DNA of 64,000 nucleotides from Stereocaulon alpinum (taxonomy: Eukaryota > Ascomycota > Lecanoromycetes > Lecanorales > Stereocaulaceae): positions 59,133 through 123,132 of the forward strand of contig JAEUBA010000093.1 in the NCBI GenBank assembly GCA_018257865.1, written 5' to 3'. The translations under genes were made by a program, and so were the position numbers. The notes beneath the pieces are model-generated. The model was not told the origin of the DNA. It saw only the letters and a program-made list of their open reading frames with translations, and made no database searches. Positions 23,932 to 36,300 of the stretch are shown here, one piece after another; within the stretch, counting starts at the first letter, position 1, and every line of letters begins with the position of its first letter.

Positions 23932-25221
23932 TTAGGCTTTCGGACCCTTCAACATCCCCATCGCCACCTCTAAATCCTCCTCCAAATTCTTGTCCCAAAT
24001 CCACCTATGGCTCTCCGTTATCTTTGCCATCCACTTCTCCCTATCGTCGCCAATGCCCTCCCCCTCACAGGCCAGCACCTTCCCAGTTTCCCTGCTTGAA
24101 CTCACCAACCTCTGCGTCCTCGGTCTCCTTGTAAAATCAAAAGCTCTAAAGGCCTCCTCAATCCCCTTCTCATCCTCAACCTCCGCCAAGAGGCTCGCCA
24201 TGATGTAGGCATCCTCAATAGCCATGCCTGCCCCAGCGCCATGATGCGGCGTACTTGCGTGGGCAGCGTCGCCACTGAGGCAGGTTCGGCCTTTATAGTA
24301 AGTGTGAGCGGGAGGGTAGTTGAACATGGCCCAAACATCCGGTTTCTCCATCAAGCTCACAATCTTCTTCACGCTATCGCCCCAGTCGGCATAGTCATCT
24401 TCAATATGTTTCCTGTCTTGAGGCAGGACCCAGCGTTCATCATCCCACTTGCCGTCCTTCTTGGTTTTGAACGCAACCACATTCATGAGCTTCCCTTTTT
24501 CAATGGGTATAGTGAGGACGTGGCCTTGTTTCCCGACCCACATGGCGGAATTCCGAGCCGCTTCATCGCCGATCAGGTTCGCTGCTTTGTCCATGGGTAA
24601 GATACTGCGGTAAGCATATCTGCCTGTGAAAGACGGATACGAGGCTGGGTCGTCTTTGCCCAAGACCCATTTTCGAACGTTACTTTTCACGCCATCACAT
24701 CCGACTGCAGCGCTCGCACTCGCCTCGCTGCCGTCTTGGAATTTAATAAGCACACCGTTGGATGTTTCCTCGACGCCAACGGCTCTCTTTCTAAAGCTGA
24801 CCATGTCTGATGGTACCAAAGAAACCAATTGATCCAAGAAGACGGCCCGGTGGATGCAACACATCCCTAGCAAACCCTCCCCCGTTGTAAGCTCATGGAA
24901 TTGCTCCTCTGCCTTCCCTAGCCCACTGTCCATTCCTGCGTAGTAGTCAAACCAGGTATGCCTCTTACTAGGAAAGGCATTGTACGTGACATGCTCCATA
25001 TACCGTTCTAGTAATACTGGATCAACCAAACCCATAGCGCGTAGACTGTTAGGTCCGAAGGCGACACCGGCGCCAACTTCGGCGAAGGCATGCGCGGCTT
25101 CATACAAGTGAAAGGGGATGTGACGTTTATGGAGGCCGATGGCGAGAGAGAGGCCGCCTATTCCGCCGCCAAGGATTGCAATGTTGAAGGGCTTTTCGTT
25201 CTGGGGAGTAGGAGATGTCAT
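23932..25221 (-). CDS. FAD-dependent monooxygenase (salicylate hydroxylase-like)
   Basis: This is a single exon of 429 residues starting at the ATG of MTSPTPQNEKPF. It has the three FAD landmarks of group A flavoprotein monooxygenases: the Rossmann loop ILGGGIGGLSLAIGLHKR (~residues 15-32), the central VGCDGVKSNVR, and GDAAHASTPHHGAGAGMAIE. The length and the APHHG-type third motif fit salicylate 1-monooxygenase-like enzymes, which hydroxylate and often decarboxylate aromatic acids using NAD(P)H. The true substrate is not evident. There is no signal peptide, so it is probably cytosolic. The gene is convergent with PUP1 and has no pathway neighbours, which points to detoxification or aromatic catabolism rather than a biosynthetic cluster. 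Confidence 0.88.
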   Translation of the reverse strand: MTSPTPQNEKPFNIAILGGGIGGLSLAIGLHKRHIPFHLYEAAHAFAEVGAGVAFGPNSLRAMGLVDPVLLERYMEHVTYNAFPSKRHTWFDYYAGMDSGLGKAEEQFHELTTGEGLLGMCCIHRAVFLDQLVSLVPSDMVSFRKRAVGVEETSNGVLIKFQDGSEASASAAVGCDGVKSNVRKWVLGKDDPASYPSFTGRYAYRSILPMDKAANLIGDEAARNSAMWVGKQGHVLTIPIEKGKLMNVVAFKTKKDGKWDDERWVLPQDRKHIEDDYADWGDSVKKIVSLMEKPDVWAMFNYPPAHTYYKGRTCLSGDAAHASTPHHGAGAGMAIEDAYIMASLLAEVEDEKGIEEAFRAFDFTRRPRTQRLVSSSRETGKVLACEGEGIGDDREKWMAKITESHRWIWDKNLEEDLEVAMGMLKGPKA

Positions 25222-26067
25222 TTTAAGCAATGGATTGAGAGTGTAGGAGTCTCATGGGCAGCATATGAATGCCTTTTATAGGGGGCATCGGAGACGCGTT
25301 TTGGCAGCAGGAGGTCAAGACGTCATGGCCTTGCTAGGGGTCCGGGCAGAGGCAAGGCCATCAGAGCAGGCAATGGGGGCTTGCGGATGACAGAAAAGCC
25401 CGCACCACCAAATACTCGAGGATTACTGTATATCCTCAACGAGCACAGATGGTAAAAGATCTCCGAGGTCATGGTCTGAGTAAAGCTTCGGGTAGGGGGA
25501 AGTGCACGTGAGAAGGCAAGCGAGGCTCGCGGTTGGCGAAAAAAGCCCGCACCCCCGCATAGGTGTCCATGATTGTATCTCCTCAACAAAAGCAGATAAT
25601 CAATGGTCTTTGAGGGCAGAGATTTACACCCAGCCCTTTGAAAACACCATAAAATCATACTTGCAAACCAATCCAGCGGCGCCTTTGCTTGAAGAGTTGT
25701 GTTGCCATGAATGATCGCTGAGCCTCTGGAGTAGCGCGGGCCTTCTTGCCCCCTAGGAGGCTAGGAGGGTTGCAGCCGCAAGCCTAACGCTAGGGCTTTA
25801 GGTAGGCTAAGGTAGTGTAGAAAGGCTTGGGTCGGTAGCCTAAAGTTGCACTGAAGGCCAAAAGCTGATGCGCATAAGGTACCTTAAGACATGCAAGACG
25901 AACATCGTGCCCGGTCTTCCTCGTCTTTTAGATTTGAATAGCGAAGACCGAAGACCGACGTTTGATTGCCATGGGACCCTCAATGTTTCCGCACCTGGTC
26001 ATGAGAGATTTGGCATCTTCCGCGCTTCAGTAATACTTTGACGTGCATTTATAATGAGTTTCCGAAG
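25222..26067. other. Intergenic region with diverged repeats
   Basis: This 846-bp region holds the imperfect direct repeat described separately, then a segment (about 25740-25900) dense in CTAGG and CCTAA words, including the perfect palindrome taaggtacctta at 25876-25887. No coding region is supported. Confidence 0.5.
25380..25606. repeat. Imperfect direct repeat, two copies
   Basis: Two related stretches, ~25380-25455 and ~25525-25606, share aaaagcccgcacc, a block ending in tcctcaac, and agca...atggt in the same order, about 150 bp apart. They are too diverged to be recent. They may be remains of a duplicated promoter segment or of a small repeat element. Confidence 0.5.
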
Positions 26068-28718
26068 TCAAGGTGAACAATCACTGATCTCAAGGCGCCG
26101 TTCTACAGGCGTATCCGATGGAGTCGGAGTATTGCAACACCCACTCGAGCGCTCCATCCAATTATACTCCATCTCAAAGTCCTGAGGTTCATTCCTAACC
26201 AATGACGTATGGTATTCCCGTTCCTGGTAAAATTCTGCACGACTTTTCACAATTGCATGACCGCGCCATTTGTAGACCAAGGAGTCAACCTGGGCGGCAA
26301 CATCGGCGCCCTCCACGTACCGGATCAATGATAAAATCCAGCGAAGCTTCACGTTGCTAACCCATTGGCCTTCCTGGAGTGGCCGTATGATGCCAGTATC
26401 AGTGAAAGCTGAGACCATGTCAGGACCCAAGGGACCAAGACTTTCGTTCATATGAAGTTGATAGCATCGATAGACCTCTCGAAATGCTGCACGGTGAGAC
26501 ATCGTCATATCTCGAGCATACGCAAGGGCCATCTTTCCCAAGAGACGTGCACGAGCTCGAATGGTCGATAAAGGTTCTCGGCAGGAAGGCACACCAGGGC
26601 CCGGGTGACGGCTCCTGTAGTATACTAACGGCCATTTGGGGTGTATCTGTGGATTTGCAATCAACTTTTCGGCAAATTCAGGGCACTTCTCAAGAGGCAA
26701 CTGTGGATAGGCTTCAAAGAGCCGTTGGGCCATTTGCGGATGTACTCTCATGTGATTTCGGATGGCGCGCAAGACAGCATATTCACCAACATCGTAATTG
26801 GCTTCGCTCGCATTCGAAACGATGTGCGTGACAGCCCTGGACATGTGTAGCATCTGCAACAGCCGGAACACTCGTGCCGTTTTGAGTTGCACCAAAATGG
26901 ACTGTTCCTGAGCGACTCGCATCATACTGATAAATGGTGACTCCATAGCCCGCTCACGTCGCCACTCCGCAAATCGACGCAGGACCTGTGCTGTCCTGGG
27001 ACTGGACATGCTAGACTCATAGCAGTGTTGCAGGATAAAGCGGGCTTTGTTAAAGACATTGAGAACCCGCATGTAGGAAGTAATGACGGACAGAGCTGGG
27101 TCGTTGCCCATACTTTCAGCCCAAGATTTGCCGAGCATGCGCTCTATTTGAGTCCGAATAGGGTTTTCGTACATGAAGTCAATAAGACCTGACTCAGCCA
27201 GTGCCGACCACCATAGAGTAAGCAGCTTGATCAGAACATGCCTTCCGATTCTTGAATATGTCTTGTCCTCGATCAGAGCTCCGGATATGCTTAAAGCAAC
27301 TGACTTTGCGACGTTCTGAGGGAGATTCCGGATTACGCCTACAGCCCAAGGGATCGCGTTGAGTTGATGCACCTCCTGCTCGTCGTTACCCTGCGATGTA
27401 GCTTGGGCTTGAATCGATCGCTGTATGAAGGATGTGATGCTGCTTCTCATCCGTTCTACCTGTGAAGGCTGAAGAGCCTCGATGATTCTGGTCCCTATAG
27501 ACTGGGAATTGGAAGTCAGCAGACTTTCGGATATTGGGCGCCATAGTAATTCGAGTATCCCCGGTTCCACGTCCTTCAGTCCTAAAACCGTCGAAGACTG
27601 TAGTCCATCAAACAACGATCCCGCAAGACTACATTGCCACTGCTTCTGGCTTTGTAGTGTCGATCCACTAGATACTGAGTGTGCAAGGTGGCTGATCTCC
27701 AGCTCAGACAGCATTCCAAGACTGGCCCTCCGTTTGACCCACTGGCTTACTAAGTCGGTATCAGTCCGGGATTGAGGTTGCTTAAATAGGCTGGCAAGCA
27801 GATATTTCAGGTTTCTTGGATGACGAAGCGGGGCATCCTCGAGCGCTTCCAACAGCGTAGGTAGTGGTGGTTCAAGACTGGACAGCTGTAGAAACGCTTG
27901 CCTAGAATATTTCGATGAATTCACATTGTGACACATTGCCCAAGCACGAATTTCCTCGAGACTCGCGCACGTTTTCAGTGCCTCTAAGATTCTGAGATCC
28001 ATACCACGCAATCTGTGGTCAAAAGGTAGTGTTGACTGACTCTGGTGCTCAATGAGAGGCTCAACAGCTGGTGGTGACGGGCCAGAAATTGGCACAGCTT
28101 CATGTAGCATGCTGGCATGCACGAGCATTTTGTCTGGCTCACTCTTTTCTGAAATTTCGAGATGTGTCTGCTTCTCTGCCAGTGTCATTCTCTGAAAATT
28201 GACGTTGGGGTCTTTGTCTTCTGGCGGTGCTTTTTTCTCTTCATTGCTGTCAAATTTTGCAAGCCAGTGCACCCAAGTAGCAGATTCTGTGCATATATTA
28301 GCGCTTCGTGAATCCGGGGCCATGGAAACGATGTAGTACCTTTATCCTCTGTCACTTTGGGCGGCGTAGGACCTATTGAGCTTGGAAATGCTGATGTATC
28401 CCTCGCATCTTTCCATGCGGGTTTCGTAGGGCTCTGCCATTGCCAGCTTGCCTGTCCAGGTGCTCGTACAACTCCATGTAGGAGACTGGGATCTATTTCT
28501 TGCCCCCTACCGACCTGCGCCAGGTTCATCATGCGCCGCTTCGCTGCTCTCTTTCTCGCTTCCAAGGGGCCAGGGGCAAGGCCGACATGTCGCCTCGATA
28601 TCCTACCGCGCGAGAAGTGGCTGATGGCACTATCGAGAACATCTTCGCTGATCCAGATGAAATCGGTGGGTGTGTTGTTATGGAGGGGTAAGCGGCAAAC
28701 ATGTCTTTTGAGAAACAT
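26068..28718 (-). CDS. Large helical fungal protein of unknown function
   Basis: Exons 28718-28340 and 28286-26068 (53-nt intron) encode 865 residues. The start MFLKRHVCRLPLHNNTP is rich in Arg, Leu and His and could be a mitochondrial targeting sequence. Residues ~40-70 add a basic stretch (GPLEARKRAAKRRMMNLAQ). The remainder is almost entirely helical in composition, without Gly-rich loops, with repeated Arg/Leu/Ala motifs such as LRRFAEWRRERAMES and VFRLLQMLHMSRAVTHIV, and could be an alpha-solenoid. I recognise no catalytic motif and cannot name the family. Mitochondrial RNA-processing or translation-factor solenoids are one possibility, by inference only. Confidence 0.75.
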
Positions 28719-29008
28719 ATGAAGTGCCAATTGGTCGCATCATGTACACTTGGTCAGGCTTTAGGAAGAGATGATATCTTTTGGGCTGTTGTGTTTATGA
28801 AAGTAATAGAATGGAGTGTTGGAGGAAGCTTTGGCGGAGCCCTGCTTGGGCGTCCTTACTCAGTGATAAAACTTGATACGGCTACGACGCGCCCTGTCTG
28901 GAACATGTGTATTAGGTACTAAGGTAGACATTCGGAATCCTTGCATTATACGGTTTGGCCATTACAGGGTTTACATATCATTTGAGGAGTTGGTCTCATC
29001 AGCATATG

Positions 29009-31130
29009 CTAGCATTTCAGCTTGATGCCCCGCCGTAGCTCCTGTTCCCTAAGCTCGAACATGATTTGCACGCCCGTATAGAGGGCTGTGCAAGCAACAC
29101 CTAGAAAGAACAGTCCTAATCTTACCGTCAGCATATGCTCCAAACACCTAGAGGACTCATATAGTACCAGAATAGGAGCCGACAATGCCTTGTACGAGTC
29201 CTTTCAGGCCATCTAAGCCCACGGCAAATCCAACGAGGTTGGCCGACATCATCATCAAAATGTTCCCAACCGCTCCGGCACCACAAATCACTCGATATGC
29301 CTCCTTATGTTTCTCCCATGATTTTCTAGGAAACAGCAATGTGGCAATGGTCTCCGGGAGAACAAAGAGCGAAATCAGCCAGCCCCACACCAGCAGCCTT
29401 AGCTGAATGTCGTGCCAGATTGCTACGAAGGTGAACGAGACCAAAAGGTTAAAGACTGCTCTGACCTGACCCCATTTTCCACGTGTACTCGGTCCTCCGC
29501 TGCCGCCTAATGGGATGTAGATATATCGGATGATCCACCGGTTGTAACTTCGGTGCCAGCCTCGCCAGAAGCCGAAGACAGAGTAATTGTCGGACATGCA
29601 ACGTACCACGTTCTCCGGAGGGTCAATGCCATCGAGCAATGACCAGAGCCGGAACATACGCCAGGGTAGCAGTAACTTTAGCCAAACGTGATGGAGACTG
29701 AAGTAGCCGAGCATGCTCAACTGGAACGGTGTGTAGACCTCCCATGCTGGCTGCGCTTTCGAGATAGCTATTACGTAGATAAAATGAATCATGACCTCCA
29801 TGCTTAGAAGACAAATCAAGAAACGAACGCCATAGAGTAGAATTCTGTTCCTATCTATGCTTTGAGGAGCATATCGCTGTTGTGAGATGTAGTCATTGAA
29901 AGTCAGTAGAGGTCCTGCAAGGTACAAAGGTGGGTACAGCGTATATGCCAGATAGTTGCGTAAAGAATAGTCTTGGTGTTTGGCTGGTATGTCAACTCTG
30001 TCTCGTTCTGACAGATTCGCCGGATCGAGCTGTTTCTTCTTGTGGCAGTCAGTATGAAATGTGCTTAGCGTGATCCAGGTTCAAGGATTCCACAAACCTC
30101 AATAGGGCTACCTCCTGTACGATTCAAGCTCCAATAATAGTCAAAGTTGAAGCTAATGAGCCGTAGCACCGTGACGTTGAAAAGTATTTCCCATCTCGGA
30201 TTCAATCCACCATAGCTATCCAGGACAGAACCCCAGTTGGCAACGGGATCGCGCTCCCGTGAATCTCGCGAATAGGACCATGATGACAGTACATTAGCAA
30301 GATCACTGTATGGGTACCCTCTTCCTAATTCATTGGCGAACAAGATGGCAATATTAAAGATCCAGGTAGCGGCCGGTACGTAGTCTCTATTCAATTGCGT
30401 TGCTAGCGTGTAGTTGATATACAGAATTATCAGGACTTTTGGGGCCGAGAATCCATGCAAGGCGATCAAGAATAGAATGCTAAAGCCAACGTCGAAAGTG
30501 ACCCGTTTGTTCAGTCGACGTTCGGCCCTGGTATACTCCGAACCAAGGGGCGAACTACCACCGTTAGTAGTTGTTTTCAACTCCGGTTTCGACGCCTGAT
30601 CCACCGGGCTGTATAAAGCATCGAAAAGTCTTCGTAAAAGGGGATGTAAAGTCATGAGAAGGAAGAGGTATGGTACATTGTCCCTGAAACTCGAGTATTG
30701 CGAATCTGAATTGTCGACCATACGCCCAGGGATCCAGCCCGGTGATAGAAGATGAGCAAATTTGTGGTATTCGGGATCAGAAGCTAGAAGTCTAGTGTCA
30801 ATCGATAGACCTCAGGGAAAAGGTGGTGTCAAATGGTGAGCATTGCTTACTTTTCGACACATCGTACACAGTCTTGAACATCAGGGGCACAGCGACAAGA
30901 ATGACCAGACCATGGTATAAGAACTCTGGAGATCTCCATCGTGGTGGAGATGTCCCCTTGGCTGTGACTTCCGCCCCAGCTCTACCGTTCCTCGAGACAT
31001 TGTAGGGGACCTCACTCGGGGACGATCTTGCGTGATCGACTCGTGACGGCGGTGTCGTCGAGGAGGAGGTAAACCGAGCGTCAAGGGTGTCCACAGAGAA
31101 AAGCCTTCCGGCATACTGTAACGCGTTCAT
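29009..31130 (-). CDS. GUP1: GUP1-like membrane-bound O-acyltransferase
   Basis: Four exons, 31130-30851, 30783-30098, 30038-29168 and 29115-29009, encode 647 residues. The last exon supplies the true C-terminus GLFFLGVACTALYTGVQIMF...RRGIKLKC and replaces an early read-through stop. About ten hydrophobic spans are visible. The MBOAT core has the conserved FWRGWHRSYNRWIIRYIYIP and the catalytic-His region VAIWHDIQLRLLVWGW. Gup1 in yeast is an ER protein that remodels GPI anchors by adding a long acyl chain, and it also affects wall integrity and glycerol phenotypes. The N-terminal ~85 residues before the first span are polar and variable. It is divergent from ARP4. Confidence 0.92.
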
Positions 31131-31420
31131 GACATGCTACTGGAGTTCGCACGTGTCCAAGTCAAAATCGCAACAGTCAATAATAGGTAAGACGGCGGAG
31201 AATCGGCCAATTGCCAAGGCTTGAGGATCCCGCTGCAGGAACAGCCGCTTCGCGGCATCCACAACCACACTGCGACACTGGCAGCTCCATTTCCATTTCT
31301 TCTCTCTAGGAAAGCATGCTGCTTACGATTTCAACGATTCGTTGTCCGTCAAGGCTTTCTGATTGAGCAAGTGCATGGTTATACCTAAGTATTGACGTTA
31401 CGAGCTGCCTCGCCAAAACT
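31131..31420. promoter_or_regulatory. GUP1/ARP4 divergent promoter
   Basis: Only 290 bp separate the two start codons, so this is a compact bidirectional promoter. No site is recognised with confidence. Confidence 0.5.
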
Positions 31421-32942
31421 ATGGCTACTGGTCAGGCTTCGACTAAGCCCCCAGATGCCATCGAGTATGGAGGAGGTATTTAGAAATTGGTGTTATTGAC
31501 CACTCCGCAGATGTGCTAATGTCTATATAGACGAAATCTCAGCCCTCGTTCTCGACCCTGGTTACGCGACCACACGCGCAGGATTCGCAGGGGAAGATGT
31601 ACCCAAATCCGTTGTGCCCTCATATTACGGCGTTATACCCACACTTTCTGGTGGCAAGCAGCTTTTCGGAGACAATTCAATACACACGCCCTTACCAGGA
31701 ATATCAATCAGCAATTACATGTCCAGAGAAGGTACGGTAGAAGACTGGGACACCGCAGCGAATTTATGGGAATATGCAATTACATCACGACTTACGAATG
31801 CAAAGCCTGGACCGTTAGCGACCAATGGTTTGAATGATGTCGAGAATCAAGAGATGGAGATGGAAGGAATAGAATCGCAGGAGAAGCAGCTCAGGGATAA
31901 CCCATTGCTTATGACCGAGACGGGCTGGAACGCAGGGAGAGATAGAGAACGGGGCATTGAGATAGCTATGGAGAATTGGGGCTGTCCTGCATACTGGCTT
32001 GCCCGAAATGGTGTCCTTGCCTCGTGAGTGCCAACTTTGCGCCTGCCCAAGAACGACTCTAACAACACCAGCTTCGCCTCCGGCAAATCCTCCGCCCTAG
32101 TTGTCGACATTGGCGCCTCCACCATCTCCGTAACCCCTGTTCATGACGGCCTCATCCTAAAGAAAGGCGTCATGCGCTCCCCGTTAGCTGGCAACTTCGT
32201 CTCCCAACAACTCCGCCTAATGTTCTCCCAATCACAACCCCCAATCCCACTAACACCGCACTACCTAATCGTCTCCAAAACCCCCGTCGACGCCGGCACC
32301 CCCTCGCAAGCCACCCTGCGCACCTTCGCCCCCGACACCGAACCCGACCCCTCCTTCCGCCAGTTCCAAGAAGAGCGCGTCCTCACCGAATTCAAAGAAA
32401 GCGTCGTAACAGTTTGGCCCGGCCCAGGCAGACTGAGCGGCCACAACCAACAAGGCGGCACAAACATGGACATAGCGCGCCAACACCCCGGCAAACCCTT
32501 CGAAATGCCTGACGGCTGGAACCAAATGTTCCCCGCCCTCGACCGCTACCGCCCCGTCGAAGCCCTCTTCGACCCCAAAATGGCCCTCTCCGACGCCTCA
32601 AACCCCGCCCCTCATCAAAGCCAAACCATAGGCGCTCTAATCCAATCTTCCCTCGCACAAGTCGACGTAGATATACGGCCCGCACTCTTAAGCGCTGTCG
32701 TAGTCACGGGGGGCAGTTCATTATACCAGGGTCTCACGGATCGATTGAGTCAGGAATTGCAGGTTATGTATCCAGGGACGAGGGTGCGGATTAGTGCGTC
32801 GGGGAATGCGGTGGAGAGGAAGTTTGGGAGTTGGATTGGAGGTAGCATTTTGGCTAGTTTGGGGACTTTTCATCAGATGTGGATTAGTAAGAAGGAGTAT
32901 GAGGAGCAGGGGGCGGGGATTATTGAGAAGCGGTGTAAGTGA
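31421..32942 (+). CDS. ARP4: Actin-related protein 4
   Basis: Exons 31421-31475, 31531-32023 and 32072-32942 give 472 residues with 55- and 48-nt introns. Actin-fold landmarks are LVLDPGYATTRAGFAGEDVP (phosphate 1 loop), ALVVDIGASTISVTPVHDG (phosphate 2 loop), VVVTGGSSLYQGLTDRL and the C-terminal SILASLGTFHQMWISKKEY. Relative to actin there are insertions near residues 100-150 and 250-320 (PDTEPDPSFRQFQEERV), which is the pattern of Arp4. Arp4 is a shared subunit of the NuA4 acetyltransferase, INO80 and SWR1 remodellers in the nucleus. Codons in exon 3 are strongly biased to C at third positions. Confidence 0.94.
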
Positions 32943-33306
32943 TGGAGAAAGGCTTGGGAGGTTATGGACCATTAGGTTCTTCGAATTGGCTCTTTAGCGT
33001 TTCGGTCATAGATGGGTAGATCGAAGCTGTATGACTTATGAGATAAATTAGCGGTAAAATGTCGATGTTATTTTCGGAGATAATTGCATGGCACATCTTC
33101 AAAATAGAACAATTCGAGACTTTTCTGCTGAGACATTGATCATATTATTTTATTTTCATAACTTACTACTATACATACACACATGTCATCAATGACGATA
33201 ATATCGCTCGTCCAGCGCCTTGCATAAAGTACAAAAAAAGCCGTATGTCCAATCATAATACACACACCCCTTCAAGAACATAAACATACACATCAACCAC
33301 ATCAAC
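32943..33306. other. Intergenic, convergent 3' ends
   Basis: This is an AT-rich spacer between two convergent genes. I see no gene; it is presumed to hold both 3' UTRs. Confidence 0.5.
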
Positions 33307-36300
33307 TCATGTCTTCAAGAAATTCTTCCGACTAATCCAAACGCCATCACTCCCCATCCCCACAAACCCCCCATCCTCCCCCTTCTCCTTCTTACTAGAC
33401 GCCCCATTACCATTAACCACAGGATCCTTTCCCCACCGCCCTCTCGAAACATCAAGTTTCTTCTTCCCGGATTTTGAGCCATCGCCGCTATTCTTCCTTG
33501 GACCCTTGATAGTGCCGCCGAAGACCTTCTTCCATCCTTTTTTCTGGGGTTCTTCTGCTCTGTCGCCGCCTGTTAGAATTCTTCCTAGACTTGTCATACT
33601 GCGGGATCCAGGACCAGACGGTGGTGGAGACGATCCCTCTTGATCCTTGGGGTAGGGGTTTGTGATGAAGGAGCGGTTGAAGAACTTTGTGGGTTTGGAG
33701 TGAATGCCGGATGGGGAATCTACACGGGTTCCGGGGTGTGGAGGTGAGGGCGGTGGGGTGGAAGCTAGGAAGTCGGTTAGGGCGCTTGACGAGGCGGGAT
33801 TTAGATAGAAGGGAGTGTTGATAGTGGCGGTAGTTTTGTACTTGGGATCGCTGGAGACGAGGGGGTTGGAGGAGGTGGATGATTGCTGCTGGTGGTGTGG
33901 CTGCCAGTGGTCTTGGTTTCGAGGTTCATTTGGTGGTTGCGAAGTTGGCGGTGGAGCAGAGCGTGATGGTTGGGCGGTTTGGCCAGGCTCGGTACTGGTC
34001 TTTCCTGAGCGGTTTGTCGCTATTGGAGGCGGCGTTGCACCTGGTTGTTCGGTTGCGGATGAGACTGTAGAGGGATCTGGAGATGGGGCTGGAGAGTCGG
34101 TTGGAGGCTCTGGTGTGCGATGAGCGGGGTGAATCCCTAATTCCTCTGGAGAAGCGGTTTGTGACCGAGCTAAGCTGACGGCTGATACAGATGCTTGGTT
34201 AGGGGTAGGAGATCTCGAGGAGTGCTCTCGCGGTTCTGGAGTTACTAAGAAGCGTCTTTGAGCACCATACAGTAAAGAACTCGATCTTTTAGGTGGGCGC
34301 ATATTGTCTGGTTCATCCTTCTCTTCACATTGTGAAAGTACACGATTCGAGTTGGTCAAGGCCCCTTGGCTATGATAATGACGAAGAGGAAGATCACCGC
34401 CTCCACTCTTCGCAAATCTAGTATGTCGAGCTTTCTGAAGCAATGGATGGTTGGTATTCACGTTTCCCTCGGAGTCGTCAAGTTTTGCTTTATTTTTGAG
34501 GATAGGAGCTGGTCCACTTGCTTTTACGAGTGAGTCCGACGACTTATTCTTAGCTGCATCTAGGGTCATTGATGGATGTTCTATAGGTGATAGTGGCTTC
34601 ATAGGTGCTAACGATGGTAAAGTGAGCATTCCGTATGAAGATTGAGTTGGTACAGGCTTCCCATTCCGAAGATAGACCGGGCTGTCCTCGCGCAGTATAG
34701 GACTCTCGCTAGGTTTAAGCGGGCTTGTTGGGCTTGTAGAATAAGTGGACATACTCATTGCTTTTGCCCTTCTAGAGGAGAAACGCCGAAGTAATGGGCT
34801 TGTCGGACTCTTTGCAGGTGAGCCTACGCCAGAATGGTTTTGTATTGGCAAGTCCGTACCAGACACTCTGTTCTCGTCATCCTCTCTGGTGATTGGTTCC
34901 TTCTTCCGGAGAAGTGAGCGTGTCCGCTCGGTAATAGAAAGCCTACGAGAAGGAGGCTGTGTTGAAAGTGATGATTTGGAGGCTTCTTTCATTCTGGACG
35001 TAATTTGAGCTGGAGTCTTGAATGGCATGACGGACTCTGAATTCTTAGCACGAGCTTCTAGATTCTCGGGTCGGGTTAAGTGGTCTTCAGGCACGGGCGA
35101 GGTGCTTTGGAGAGCCCTTGTTGTTTCCGGGCTTTTGACATTCCTCGTTGGCTCTGGGCTTTTTATCCGCCTTGCTGTAAGTATACCCTCGGTGGCTCTT
35201 GTCAGGTCTGGACTTCTGACTCGCACTGCCGTTTCTGGGATCTCAGGCGATGTGACCCGCTCAGGATTTCTCATAGATCTCTTCGGTTCCGGGCTTCTAG
35301 GCGGTCTCAGCGTCTGGGGACTTTTCGCTAATAAGTCAGGCTCTTGGCTCTTTGCTGTCCATAATGGCTCTGGACTCTTAGTAGCATTGGGCGCGCTCGG
35401 GCTCTGGGGACCTTGCTTGGAGTCTTTCCGGTCGGCATGCTTGGCTGGCTTCTTGGACGACTGATCCAGGTACGGTGAATGTAGAGGGGATGGAGATACT
35501 GAGGTTTTGATGTATTTCTGCGAGGAAGCGACACGCGTAATTGGATCTGGAGCTGTTGGCAGAGGCTTCATTGGCGATCTGGGAGGAGTTGCCGAAGGTT
35601 GAGGACTTCGAGGACTTTCTAAACGGACGTCCACTTGATATCTGCCATTGACTGATCTTGAGGGCACCTGACCTTTTATTAGCTGATGTACACGTATATG
35701 ATAGTACATATTCAGCTTGCCAAATTCTTGCGACTTGCAGCACCCGCCCTTCTCTGCATCTCCGCAACGATGCTACCCAGCTGATTCAACGCTTTCCGCA
35801 GATGGCCTCCTTTTGACTGCAAAGTCAGAAATGCACGTGTCCAGCCCTCGGTGTTCCCGATCATCGCCAGGTACACAGAGTCATGCTCTTCACTTCGGTC
35901 ATCCCACTGCTTGTCCACCCGAGTCATGTACTTTGCGAGTTCTCGAGTAGCATCCAGACCTTTTTGAACATCTTTTAGAGCGTCATTCATAGCAGCTGCC
36001 GTTCGATCAATGATGTGCTCAATTTTCTCATTGCCTTCCACAATCGCAATTCGGAAGTCTCGGTTGGCCAACATCTGATCGAATACTTGGCCGTGCTCCA
36101 AGGGTAGTTTCAGGTACCGTATGCGTTCGTTGATGTCACCTTGGGCCAAGTCAAAATCTTCTGTAGTGCGTTCAAGGAAACCATCGACCTCGTCAACATG
36201 TGTCTGTAGAATCTTGAGAACCTCCTCGTCCGACTTGGCGAGCCCTTGCTGGAGGAGATGCATTCCAAACGATATTTGAGCCACCAATTTCCACAACGGG

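Noticed and set aside
33307..35709. A separate 800-residue gene starting at MYYHIRVH
   Set aside because: Its ATG is 2 bp after the stop of the upstream same-strand frame, leaving no promoter or terminator; the GC-AG intron explains both frames as one gene.
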